From Salinibacillus aidingensis (GTDB lineage: Bacteria > Bacillota > Bacilli > Bacillales > Alkalibacillaceae): DNA of 64,000 bases. Location of the stretch: assembly GCF_039522525.1 (NCBI RefSeq), contig NZ_BAAADO010000009.1, positions 35,539-99,538 of the forward strand, written 5' to 3'. Below, one piece after another: positions 16,458-24,822 of this stretch. The notes under the pieces are model-generated. The model was given only the letters and a program-made list of their open reading frames with translations, ran no database searches and had not been told where the DNA came from. The position numbers and the translations under genes are program-made. Position 1 is the first letter of the stretch; every line of letters starts with the position of its first letter.

Positions 16458-17558
16458 TTGCCCATCAAGATAAAAGTCCCGGGAAAATTAATGATAGCAG
16501 GTGAATATGCCGTACTGGAACCGAATCAGTATGCCATCGTAGCCGCTGTCAACCGCTATGTTTATGCAGAAATCACACCAAGTAATCAATATAAATTTTC
16601 CCTTCCTGATTTAGGCTTTGAAACGGTTTCGTGGGTATCCAATTCCCATTCAATTGAATTCAGTGAAACCGATGAAAAATTACGGTTTGTTCAAAATACG
16701 ATTATGGCTGTGAAGGATTATCTGAATGAAGCATCCATACACCTTTCTCCCTTCCATCTAACGGTTACAAGTGAGCTCGATGATCCCTCGGGTAAAAAAT
16801 ACGGCCTTGGTTCCAGTGCCGCCGTTGTTGTTTCTGTGGTATCGTCCATTTTAGCGCTGGCCCAAAAGCAGACGGATGCCTTTCACGTAAATAAGGATTT
16901 GATTTTTAAGCTTGCCACGCTTGCCCATGTTAAGACGCAGGGGAGCGGATCCGGAGCTGATGTAGCTGCATCAACCTATGGGGGATGGCTCGAGTATTCT
17001 GCTTTTCAGGCAGACTGGCTCCTTGATCAAATGCAGCAGACCTCTGTCAGGGCTCTGGTTGATCAGCCATGGCCGTATTTATCCATTCGCTCTATAAATC
17101 CGCCCGATGGACTTCGCCTCTGTACCGGGTGGACCGGAAAAGCGGCTTCAACAGGGCCGATGATCAAACAGCTGAAGCATGGACAGCAGGAACATCGAAA
17201 CATTTACCATACCTTCGTGGAAGAAAGCCATGAGGCGGTAAAAGGACTGGTCAGAGGTTTTGACGAAAATGACCTTCCATTGTCCTTACAGAGTTTAAAG
17301 AAAAATCGCGCCATCCTTGTAAAATTAGGAAAAGAAGTGGGTATGCTAATAGAAACACCAATATTGGCAAGTTTATCCGAGTTAGCGGAGCAAATAGGAG
17401 GAAGTGGTAAATCCTCTGGTGCAGGTGGCGGAGATTGTGGCATCGCGTTTGTTCGCTCACAGCGTCAGGTTGAAGAGTTATGGGAAGCCTGGAGAGAAGC
17501 AGGGATTGAACCTTTAAATCTGGATGTTGACCACGATGGAAGCACCTGGCACGAGTAA
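16458..17558 (+). CDS. mvaK2: Phosphomevalonate kinase
   Basis: 366 residues, GHMP superfamily; adds the second phosphate to 5-phosphomevalonate. KVPGKLMIAGEYAVLEP opens the protein, KYGLGSSAAVVVSVV is the phosphate loop and GSGADVAASTYGGW the substrate region. KSSGAGGGDCGIAF is the C-terminal motif. The start is TTG 16458 with AGAGAGGG upstream. Together with mvk and mvaD it completes the route from mevalonate to isopentenyl diphosphate. A repeat of about 160 bp separates it from mvaD, but no real terminator is evident, so read-through is possible. Confidence 0.92.
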   Translation: MPIKIKVPGKLMIAGEYAVLEPNQYAIVAAVNRYVYAEITPSNQYKFSLPDLGFETVSWVSNSHSIEFSETDEKLRFVQNTIMAVKDYLNEASIHLSPFHLTVTSELDDPSGKKYGLGSSAAVVVSVVSSILALAQKQTDAFHVNKDLIFKLATLAHVKTQGSGSGADVAASTYGGWLEYSAFQADWLLDQMQQTSVRALVDQPWPYLSIRSINPPDGLRLCTGWTGKAASTGPMIKQLKHGQQEHRNIYHTFVEESHEAVKGLVRGFDENDLPLSLQSLKKNRAILVKLGKEVGMLIETPILASLSELAEQIGGSGKSSGAGGGDCGIAFVRSQRQVEELWEAWREAGIEPLNLDVDHDGSTWHE

Positions 17559-17613
17559 GCCGATTTACCTCTCTTGCTGGTGAAACCGACTTTTTCTGCA
17601 AGGAGGAAGCGAC

Positions 17614-18354
17614 ATGGATAACATTGAGGTCAGGATTACCCGTCAGGATCATCCTGAGTCAGAGCCCTATGAAGAAACGTTTTCCATTCCTTATCGATCC
17701 AATATGAACATTATTTCTGTTCTGATGGAAATCCGGCAAAATCCGGTGACAAAGGATGGGAAGCAAACCACTCCTGTGCAATGGGATATGAATTGTTTAG
17801 AGGAGGTTTGCGGGGCCTGCTCCATGCTGATTAATGGCAAGCCCAGACAGGCCTGTTCAACATTGGTTGACCAGCTGGAGCAGCCGATTACCCTTGCCCC
17901 AATGACTACCTTTCCGGTTATAAGGGATTTATTTATCGACCGTGGGAAAATGTTTGATGCGTTAAAGCGTGTAAAGGCATGGATTCCGATTGATGGAACC
18001 TATGACATTGGTCCGGGTCCACGCATGAATGAAAATACCCGACAATGGGCCTATGAGTTATCCAAATGCTTCACGTGTGGGGTTTGTCTTGAAGCCTGTC
18101 CAAACGTGAACGAAAAAACTGACTTTTTAGGACCTTTCGTATTTGCACAGATTCGTCTGAAAAATGTACATCCCACAGGCGAAATGAATAAAGAAGAGCG
18201 TTTGGAAGCCTTTATGGGAGAAGGTGGACTTGAAGAATGCGGAAACTCGCAAAATTGTGTTCAATCCTGTCCTAAAGGAATTCCACTGACTACATCCATT
18301 GCAGCCATCAACAGAGAAGCTACGGTGCAGTCGTTTAAAAGCTTTTTTGGGTAA
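17614..18354 (+). CDS. sdhB: Succinate dehydrogenase/fumarate reductase iron-sulfur subunit, solitary
   Basis: 246 residues, very close in pattern to Bacillus SdhB. The 2Fe-2S ligands are in CLEEVCGACS and a later Cys (RQAC), the 4Fe-4S ligands in CFTCGVCLEACP, and the 3Fe-4S ligands in CGNSQNCVQSCPKG. The C-terminus ends in the usual SFKSFFG. It would pass electrons between SdhA flavin and membrane quinone. Neither sdhC nor sdhA is adjacent; the neighbours are pmk and an S-box leader. It is either a second copy or a relocated gene. AAGGAGG sets the start. Confidence 0.9.
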   Translation: MDNIEVRITRQDHPESEPYEETFSIPYRSNMNIISVLMEIRQNPVTKDGKQTTPVQWDMNCLEEVCGACSMLINGKPRQACSTLVDQLEQPITLAPMTTFPVIRDLFIDRGKMFDALKRVKAWIPIDGTYDIGPGPRMNENTRQWAYELSKCFTCGVCLEACPNVNEKTDFLGPFVFAQIRLKNVHPTGEMNKEERLEAFMGEGGLEECGNSQNCVQSCPKGIPLTTSIAAINREATVQSFKSFFG

Positions 18355-18440
18355 GCGGCTGTCTCCTGATTTCTAATGATATTAAAAAGAAATGGGGTAA
18401 AATTTTCACTCCTTTTAGGGAAGTAATCCAATTGGTATGG
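18355..18440. other. Short spacer after sdhB
   Basis: No clear terminator or gene. It leads directly into the promoter of the S-box transcript. Confidence 0.4.
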
Positions 18441-18469
18441 TTGACATTTTTTCTTTTATGATTTATGAT
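18441..18469 (+). promoter_or_regulatory. Sigma-A type promoter of the S-box operon
   Basis: TTGACA at 18441-18446, a 17-bp spacer, and TATGAT at 18464-18469, 26 bp before the aptamer. Confidence 0.85.
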
Positions 18470-18494
18470 TTTTCTAACAATTTTATATAGGAAT

Positions 18495-18602
18495 CTTATC
18501 CAGAGAGGTGGAGGGAAATGGCCCTTGGAAGCCTCGGCAGCAGGTTCTTTTTTGAAAGAATACTGTGCCAAATCCATCAAGTCAGTGTGCTTGAAAGATA
18601 AG
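18495..18602 (+). ncRNA. SAM-I (S-box) riboswitch
   Basis: Opens CTTATCCAGAGAGG, continues GGAGGGAAATGGCCC and GAAGCCTCGGCAGCA, and closes GATAAG to form P1. The core matches the S-box consensus, with variations in the P3/P4 region. It is followed by a terminator at 18628 and then a GC-rich repeat before the first gene. It should repress the downstream monooxygenase and ATP-grasp genes when SAM is plentiful. Confidence 0.9.
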
Positions 18603-18627
18603 AGGACGAGTCGATTACAGTGGTTTC

Positions 18628-18658
18628 AACTCTCTTCTTATTGGAAGAGAGTTTTTTC
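18628..18658 (+). terminator. Terminator of the S-box leader
   Basis: Stem AACTCTCTTC / GAAGAGAGTT with a 6-base loop and a T-run. Confidence 0.88.
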
Positions 18659-18705
18659 TTATCCAGCAAATCATAAAAAAAGCTATTTGTGGATTAGAAA
18701 ACAAG

Positions 18706-18862
18706 AGAGGCCACGTCCGGCTCCAGCGCCCAGCGACTAGCGTGACTTCCTTCACCTCCGTCCGATAAGTCAACATCGACTCACGCTGTTCGTCGTGTTT
18801 CCTTTATCTCCTACGGTTCAGTTCAGTCCGTACGTCGCTAAACGGGCGCTTCCGCCTTTGAT
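18706..18862. repeat. GC-rich interspersed repeat in the S-box leader
   Basis: Begins GTCCGGCTCCAGCGCCCAG, contains GACTAGCG and TCCGATAAGTCAACATCG, and ends GGGCGCTTCCGCCTTT, complementary to the start. It resembles the block at 10735-10985 and lies inside the transcribed leader of the monooxygenase gene. Confidence 0.8.
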
Positions 18863-18896
18863 TTTTTACATAACAACACAACAGGGAGTGGAGAAC

Positions 18897-19946
18897 ATGA
18901 AATATGGATTCTGGTTACCGATTTTTGGAGGCTGGCTTCGAAATGTAAAGGATGAACAGATGCCGCCTACCTATGATTATGCAAAAGAAGTGATTCAGTC
19001 AGCAGAGAAGTGGGGATATGATACAACCTTAATCGCTGAGTTATATTTAAATGATATTAAAGGAATTGAGCACGATTCACTGGAAGCCTGGACGACAGCT
19101 GCGGCATTGGCTGCTGTGACGGAAAAAATCGAAATTATGACGGCTGTCCGGCCAGGGTTTCATCATCCGGCAGTGACCGCAAAACAGGCGGCCAATATTG
19201 ATCACATCAGTAAGGGGCGTTTTACGTTAAATATCGTGTCCGGCTGGTGGGAAGGGGAGTCCAGACAATACGGCGGGGCTTTCACGAGACACGATGAACG
19301 CTATGACCGGACAACTGAATTTCTTGATATTCTTAAAGGAATGTGGACGGAAGATTCGTTTTCCTATAATGGGGACTTCTATCAGGTAGAGGATGCGAAA
19401 CTGGCCCCTAAACCTGTGCAAAAGCCGAACCCTGTCCTTTATGCAGGGGGAGAGAGTGAAAAAGGCAAGCAGGTGATTTCCTCAGCCTGCGATGCGTATG
19501 TCATGCATGGAGGAACGGTAGATGAGGTCGCCAGTAAAATTCAGGATATGAAAAATCGCAGAACAGCAGCAGGGAAGGAGCCCTTGCAATCATTTGGGAT
19601 GGCAGCATATGTCATTTGCCGGGATACTGAAGAAGAGGCACTGAAGGAACTGGAACGGATTACGACCGTTGAGGATATGAGCGGATATGCAGGCTTTAAA
19701 GATTTCACTTCCAAATCCGAGCTTGAGCAAAGGATTCAGTTGCAGGATTATTCGGTTTCCAATCGTGGGTTACGGCCTAATCTTGTCGGAACTCCTGATC
19801 AGATTGCCGAGAGAATTTTAGAATACGAGCAAGCCGGAGTAGACTTACTGTTATTACAGTGTTCACCGCAATTAGAGGAACTGAAGCGATTTTCCAATCA
19901 GGTTATGCCACTGGTAGAAGAATTACGGGCAAAGGTTCAAAACTAA
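18897..19946 (+). CDS. LLM-class flavin-dependent monooxygenase (SsuD/SfnG-like)
   Basis: 349 residues with the luciferase-like TIM-barrel pattern: FWLPIFGGWLRN at the start, HHPAVTAKQAANIDHIS and the conserved GRFTLNIVSGWW in the middle, then HDERYDRTTEFLDILKGMW. The closest functional relatives are alkanesulfonate and dimethylsulfone monooxygenases, which use reduced FMN and oxygen to release sulfite from organosulfur compounds. The S-box upstream supports a role in sulfur scavenging. The start is ATG 18897, with GGAGTGGAG before it. It is followed after 17 bp by an ATP-grasp gene in the same operon. Confidence 0.88.
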   Translation: MKYGFWLPIFGGWLRNVKDEQMPPTYDYAKEVIQSAEKWGYDTTLIAELYLNDIKGIEHDSLEAWTTAAALAAVTEKIEIMTAVRPGFHHPAVTAKQAANIDHISKGRFTLNIVSGWWEGESRQYGGAFTRHDERYDRTTEFLDILKGMWTEDSFSYNGDFYQVEDAKLAPKPVQKPNPVLYAGGESEKGKQVISSACDAYVMHGGTVDEVASKIQDMKNRRTAAGKEPLQSFGMAAYVICRDTEEEALKELERITTVEDMSGYAGFKDFTSKSELEQRIQLQDYSVSNRGLRPNLVGTPDQIAERILEYEQAGVDLLLLQCSPQLEELKRFSNQVMPLVEELRAKVQN

Positions 19947-19963
19947 TCTTAAGGAGTGTTTAG

Positions 19964-20917
19964 ATGAGTAAGGTGTATGTCATCCATGAAAATGAAGAAT
20001 GGACGGAGCATTTATTTAAGAGATTGGAAGAGTTGGAGATTCCCTATGAAGACTGGCTGCTTGATCACGGGTCCATTGATTTGACCGAGGAACCCCCTGA
20101 GGGCATCTTTTATAACCGGATGAGTGCTTCCTCGCATACGAGAGGAAATCGTTATTCACCTGAACTGGCCAGCGCGGTGATAGGATGGCTTGAAGCCTAT
20201 GGACGCACGGTCATAAATGGGAGTCGTGCCTTACAATTAGAGGTTAGCAAGGTGCTTCAGTATTTGGAGCTTGAAAAACACGGGGTTCGAACACCCAAAA
20301 CCATCGCAGCGGTTGGAAAAGAAGAGTTAATCAGGAAGGCGGAGGCATTTGAAGGACAGAAATTCATTACCAAGCATAACCGTGCCGGAAAGGGTCTTGG
20401 CGTCCAGCTCTTTCAATCTGTGGATGCATTGAAAGAATATGTGGAAGGTGAGGATTTTGAGGAGCCAGTGGACGGTATTACACTGATTCAGGAATATATC
20501 GAATCACCAGAATCCTTTATTACCCGCTGTGAATTTGTTGGTGGCAGGTTTTTATATGCGGTACGTGTCGATACTTCAGAGGGCTTTGAGCTTTGTCCGG
20601 CCGATGCCTGCACGATTGATGATTTATTCTGTCCGGCAGGGGAAGAACCGGCATCCCCGACGAAGTTCCAAATTCAAAAGGGCTTCGATCACCCTGTTTT
20701 GCAGCAATATGAGCAGGTGCTTTCAGCCAACAATATACAGGTAGCAGGTATTGAGTTTATTAAAGATAAAAGCGGAAATCTGTATACCTATGATATCAAT
20801 ACCAATACCAATTACAACAGTGATGCAGAGTCCGTTGCAGAGCAATATGGAATGCTGGAAGTGGCGAAATATTTGGGAGAAAAACTGAATCAGGCCAGGC
20901 AAAAGGCTTACGCGTAA
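19964..20917 (+). CDS. ATP-grasp ligase (RimK-like), S-box operon partner
   Basis: 317 residues. The central and C-terminal parts show the ATP-grasp fold: KFITKHNRAGKGLGVQLF (nucleotide-binding Lys and Gly-rich loop, about 143-160), LIQEYIESP (adenine contact), and GIEFIKDKSGNLYTYDINTNTNYN, with the metal-binding Glu, Asp and Asn, near 265-290. Such enzymes couple a carboxylate to an amine or thiol through an acyl-phosphate. The N-terminal domain (HENEEWTEHLF) resembles RimK-type ligases. The neighbouring monooxygenase and the shared S-box leader imply a sulfur-linked substrate; the exact reaction is unknown. AAGGAG sets the start and a terminator follows. Confidence 0.82.
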   Translation: MSKVYVIHENEEWTEHLFKRLEELEIPYEDWLLDHGSIDLTEEPPEGIFYNRMSASSHTRGNRYSPELASAVIGWLEAYGRTVINGSRALQLEVSKVLQYLELEKHGVRTPKTIAAVGKEELIRKAEAFEGQKFITKHNRAGKGLGVQLFQSVDALKEYVEGEDFEEPVDGITLIQEYIESPESFITRCEFVGGRFLYAVRVDTSEGFELCPADACTIDDLFCPAGEEPASPTKFQIQKGFDHPVLQQYEQVLSANNIQVAGIEFIKDKSGNLYTYDINTNTNYNSDAESVAEQYGMLEVAKYLGEKLNQARQKAYA

Positions 20918-20964
20918 AAGAAAAAGGCTATCTTCAAAAATTGAAGGTGGCCTTTTCTTTTTGT
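20918..20964 (+). terminator. Terminator after the S-box operon
   Basis: Stem AAAAGGCTATCTTCAA / TTGAAGGTGGCCTTTT with a short A loop and a T-rich tail. Confidence 0.85.
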
Positions 20965-21057
20965 CATTTACCATTGAAGAATAAATCTGCCATGTTCAGG
21001 CAAAATATGAAGAGCAACCCACTGCAGAATTCTGATGGAAAATGTGAGGATTGGCCA

Positions 21058-22569
21058 ATGAAACTATTCGGGAAAAAGAAATCAGCACAGAAAAAACAAT
21101 CCAATACACTCCTGGAGCCTTCAAATATTATTGAACTCATAGATATCTGCAATACATCGAATGATTTTTTGCACTTTAAGGAGCCAATAAAAAAACAGAA
21201 GATTTGGATTTCCTTTTATAAATCATTGATTGATACAGAAATTCTTCACAGAGATATTTTGGAAAATATACAGGAGTATAAGCATTATTCCCTGGAAGAG
21301 ATTAAAGAATCCATTCCAGTGGAAAAGGTACTGACAACAAAAGATGTTAAAAAAATGCAAACGAAATTGTTAAGAGGTTATATTCTGATCCGGCTGGATG
21401 AGTATGATCAGCAGGGTCTGCTCATCAATGCCCCTTTAAAGAAGACGAGAAATGTATCGGTACCAGAAGTTGAATTTTCTGTTATTGGACCAAAGGAAGC
21501 ATTTATCGAATCCATTGACACGAATTTAAATCTGGTCCGTCATCATTTACCGATCCCGGAGTTAATGATCAAGGAAGTAAAGGTTGGAAGATTGACCAAG
21601 TCAAAGGTGGCGGTGCTATATATTGAAGGAATAGCCAATGAGGAAAACATCAACACAGTCATGCAGCGTGTAGAAGATATCGATATTGACCACCTTATTG
21701 ATAGTTCCTACATTACACAAATCATTGCCGACAATCCAAAATCTCCATTTCCACAGTTGCTGGATACAGAAAGACCTGATCGCACTGCAGCTGTTTTGGC
21801 TGAGGGCAAAATCGTCATCATGGCTGACGGGTCTCCCCATGTCTTAATTGCACCAGCCAATCTTACTGAGTTTTTTATATCATTTGAGGACTACTTTTTA
21901 AATCCTTTTATTGCCTCTGCTTTTCGAATTATCCGTTTCTTTTCAGTTATCTTCTCCATTCTGGTGACACCGATATATGTTGCTGCTTTGACGTATCATT
22001 ATGAGTTAATCCCGAAAGATTTAATGGGTACGTTAATTACCTCCAGGGAAGTAGTTCCGCTTCCGCCTATACTGGAAGCGGTCTTCTTGGAATTAACGAT
22101 TGAATTGTTACGTGAGGCCGGGGCAAGACTGCCTACGAAGGTCGGGCAAACCATTGGTATTGTGGGTGGTATTGTGATTGGAACAGCGTCAGTTGAAGCC
22201 GGATTAACAAGTAACGTCCTGTTAATCCTTATTGCGCTTGCGGCCTTGGCTTCCTTTACAACGCCGGTCTATCAAATGAGCAATACCATTCGTCTGATTC
22301 GGTTTCCATTTCTTATCTTTGCTTATTTATTTGGCATGCTGGGGGTTGTTCTCGGCTTCTGTTTTTTAATCACTCACTTGCTGCGACTTTCATCCTTAGG
22401 GAGACCTTTTTTAGAACCGATTTATCCTCCTCGTCTAAAAGATATGAAGGATGCGATTATCCGCCTTCCGTTTTCAAGAAATACGAAGCGGCCGGTACAG
22501 CTTCAGACACAGCAAACAGAGAAGTACAGCTATAAAAAAGCAACGAAAAAGAAGGATATTGATGAATAA
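21058..22569 (+). CDS. Spore germinant receptor A subunit (GerA family)
   Basis: 503 residues. The large hydrophilic N-terminal domain (1-265) includes the conserved GPKEAFIES, NLNLVRHHL and VGRLTKSKVAVLYI motifs. The membrane domain follows (about five helices, 275-450) with the PP-containing signature VVPLPPILEAVFLELTIELL and GQTIGIVGGIVIG. The basic C-terminal tail is as in GerAA/GerKA. It acts in the inner spore membrane with the B and C subunits encoded next. The start is ATG 21058 with TGAGG upstream. The in-frame ATG at 20941 lies in the preceding terminator. Confidence 0.93.
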   Translation: MKLFGKKKSAQKKQSNTLLEPSNIIELIDICNTSNDFLHFKEPIKKQKIWISFYKSLIDTEILHRDILENIQEYKHYSLEEIKESIPVEKVLTTKDVKKMQTKLLRGYILIRLDEYDQQGLLINAPLKKTRNVSVPEVEFSVIGPKEAFIESIDTNLNLVRHHLPIPELMIKEVKVGRLTKSKVAVLYIEGIANEENINTVMQRVEDIDIDHLIDSSYITQIIADNPKSPFPQLLDTERPDRTAAVLAEGKIVIMADGSPHVLIAPANLTEFFISFEDYFLNPFIASAFRIIRFFSVIFSILVTPIYVAALTYHYELIPKDLMGTLITSREVVPLPPILEAVFLELTIELLREAGARLPTKVGQTIGIVGGIVIGTASVEAGLTSNVLLILIALAALASFTTPVYQMSNTIRLIRFPFLIFAYLFGMLGVVLGFCFLITHLLRLSSLGRPFLEPIYPPRLKDMKDAIIRLPFSRNTKRPVQLQTQQTEKYSYKKATKKKDIDE

Positions 22570-22589
22570 TAGACAAGGAGGTGAGGAGG

Positions 22590-23678
22590 TTGGGTAAACC
22601 CGTTTCAGATACCCTGAAAGTATCGTCCTTTTTAGTTTTCTTTTTAGTTCATTCGGTTCAGGTGGGGATCGGAATTTTAAGCTTTGAAAGTGCCGTCATT
22701 GAATATGCCAGTTATGATGCATGGATTTCGGTAATCATCGCTGGAATTGCAGTCCATGTCGTTGTCTGGATGTGCTTTAAAATGCTGAAACAGGATGAGG
22801 ACATTTTTGATATTCATAATACCCTTTTTGGAAAATATGCTGGCGGGGTGCTTGGATTTCTCATTTCAATTTATTTTCTGATTTTGTCGGCAGTTACACT
22901 TCGGCTTTATATTGAGATTATTCAAGTGTGGATGTTTCCTCATATAAGTGTACTCTATCTTGGGGTTGTATTTATCATACTTTTTTATTATGTGATTAAC
23001 GGGGGATTTCGGGTTGTGGCGGGCATATGCTTCCTGGGAACGGTGATCCCGCTTTATCTTCTGCTTACGCTGCTGTTCCCTTTGGAATTTGCCTATTTTC
23101 ATAATTTAATGCCTGTATTAAATCATTCGGTTAAAGATTTATTGCTGTCTACAAAGGAAATGACGTTAAGCTTTTTAGGTTTTTCTACTCTGCTCATCTA
23201 TTATCCTTTTATTAAACATCCTGAGAAAGCTCATAAATGGGCGCACTTTGGGGTGATGTTTACGATTTTTATCTACGTAGCTTTAACCATTGTGGCCTTC
23301 GTTTTTTATGATGAAGAGCAGCTTAGCACGGTTATTTGGCCGACGCTTGGAATTTGGAAAATTATCGAGATGCCCTTTGTGGAACGTTTTGAATATATCG
23401 GAATCAGCTCATGGGCAATGGTTATCCTTCCTAATATGACCCTTACACTGTGGGCAGCCACCCGGGGAATGAAACGTATTTTTCATGTGAATCAAAGAAA
23501 AACCGTAATTGTTTTCCTCCTCATCGTACTTATTGCCAATACATTGATTAATGGACATGAACGTATTATGAAATTAAGTGATTACGTATCGCGAATGGGT
23601 TTTTATACGGTTTTTGTCTATATTCCATTTCTATTTATTGCTTACACTATTTATCAAAAAGTGAGGAAATCCAAATGA
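22590..23678 (+). CDS. Spore germinant receptor B subunit (GerB family)
   Basis: About 362 residues with ten predicted transmembrane helices of the APC-type GerB family. The N-terminal FFLVHSVQVGIGILSF and the family feature NGGFRVVAGICFLGTVIPLYLLL are present. TTG 22590 is preferred as start because AAGGAGGTG is six bases upstream; GTG 22581 sits on the site itself. The stop overlaps the start of the C subunit by four bases. It is probably the ligand-recognising membrane subunit. The germinant cannot be deduced. Confidence 0.92.
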   Translation: MGKPVSDTLKVSSFLVFFLVHSVQVGIGILSFESAVIEYASYDAWISVIIAGIAVHVVVWMCFKMLKQDEDIFDIHNTLFGKYAGGVLGFLISIYFLILSAVTLRLYIEIIQVWMFPHISVLYLGVVFIILFYYVINGGFRVVAGICFLGTVIPLYLLLTLLFPLEFAYFHNLMPVLNHSVKDLLLSTKEMTLSFLGFSTLLIYYPFIKHPEKAHKWAHFGVMFTIFIYVALTIVAFVFYDEEQLSTVIWPTLGIWKIIEMPFVERFEYIGISSWAMVILPNMTLTLWAATRGMKRIFHVNQRKTVIVFLLIVLIANTLINGHERIMKLSDYVSRMGFYTVFVYIPFLFIAYTIYQKVRKSK

Positions 23679-24748
23679 GAGCACTGGCTTTGGGAATCGT
23701 CCTTTCTACGGTTGTATTGCTTACAGCAGGATGTGGAATCGAACGGCAAATTGTTGATGACATTTCTCTTGTCACCGCTGTGGGTTATGATCCAGCAGAA
23801 GGAAATAAAATTCAGGGGACCATAGCGGTTCCAAATTTTCAGGCTGAAGGAACCGTGATGACAGAGATATTTAGTGATACAGCCATGCTGATGCGCGAAA
23901 ATTCGGCTAAGTTAAACACAGAAGCCAACCGCCCACTGGCTACAGGGAAACTCGAGGTTATTTTATTTAATCAGGAATTGGCGAAGGAGGGGATTCAAAA
24001 GCTGAAGGATGTTTTTGTACGTGATCCGAGTATCGGTTCCAGAGCCAGATTGGCCATAACAGAAGGCCCCACACAGGAGGTTTTAACTCGTCAATACTGG
24101 GATAATGATGCAGGTATGTACCTGTCTGATATGCTGGAGCAGAATATTGACAGAGGAACGATTCCTGAAACGAATCTGCATCTTTTTGTGTATGCCCTGT
24201 ATTCAAAGGGAGCAGATCCCTATTTACCTTATTTGTCTGTGGAGGACATGGTCAGTATTGATGGCATTGCTTTATTGGATCATGACCGTTATGTTGGAAA
24301 AATCCCCTATGAGCAAACCTACACCTTCAATTCACTGGTTGGAGATTTTCAGAACGCTACCTTTCCCATTCATCGTGGGGATAAAAAAAGTGCAACGGTT
24401 AGTAATATAAGCTCGGATAGAACAATTCAATTTAAAGGGTCTGGGAAGAATATGGAATTAATTATTGATGTGAAACAGAAAGGGATTCTCAGGGAGTATC
24501 GTGGAGGTAAGATTACGAAAAAAGTATTGAAAAATATAGAAGAAAGTATGGAAAAACAGATGAAGAAACAGGCGAAGGACATTCTTAAGAAACTGAAGGA
24601 ACTGAATATAGATCCACTCGCCCTGGGTAATGAATACCACAGTGAACATAGGAACTTCAGCTGGAAAGAATGGGAGAAGATGTATCCGGAATTAAAATTT
24701 ACCCCAAAGATAGATGTGAAGATTATGGAGTATGGAATTCGGAGGTAA
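23675..24748 (+). CDS. Spore germinant receptor C subunit, lipoprotein (GerC family)
   Basis: 357 residues. A lipoprotein signal (hydrophobic segment, LTAGC lipobox, Cys about residue 20) is followed by the Ger(x)C opening IERQIVDDISLVTAVGYD. The C-terminal domain has WKEWEKMYPELKF, typical of the family. It anchors to the outer face of the inner spore membrane and completes the A-B-C receptor. It is translationally coupled to the B gene (ATGA overlap), and a terminator follows. Confidence 0.93.
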   Translation: MRALALGIVLSTVVLLTAGCGIERQIVDDISLVTAVGYDPAEGNKIQGTIAVPNFQAEGTVMTEIFSDTAMLMRENSAKLNTEANRPLATGKLEVILFNQELAKEGIQKLKDVFVRDPSIGSRARLAITEGPTQEVLTRQYWDNDAGMYLSDMLEQNIDRGTIPETNLHLFVYALYSKGADPYLPYLSVEDMVSIDGIALLDHDRYVGKIPYEQTYTFNSLVGDFQNATFPIHRGDKKSATVSNISSDRTIQFKGSGKNMELIIDVKQKGILREYRGGKITKKVLKNIEESMEKQMKKQAKDILKKLKELNIDPLALGNEYHSEHRNFSWKEWEKMYPELKFTPKIDVKIMEYGIRR

Positions 24749-24753
24749 ATAAA

Positions 24754-24792
24754 GACCACGCGTCCTTAATGTTGGACACGTGGTTTCTTTGT
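24754..24792 (+). terminator. Terminator after the germination operon
   Basis: Stem ACCACGCGTCC / GGACACGTGGT with an 8-base loop and TTTCTTT. Confidence 0.82.
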
Positions 24793-24822
24793 GGCTTGGG
24801 GCAGGATGGAGCTTATGATCTT

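Noticed and set aside
20941..21057. N-terminal extension of the GerA-type protein
   Set aside because: The extra codons overlap the terminator of the previous operon; ATG 21058 has a spaced ribosome binding site and the usual start of the family.
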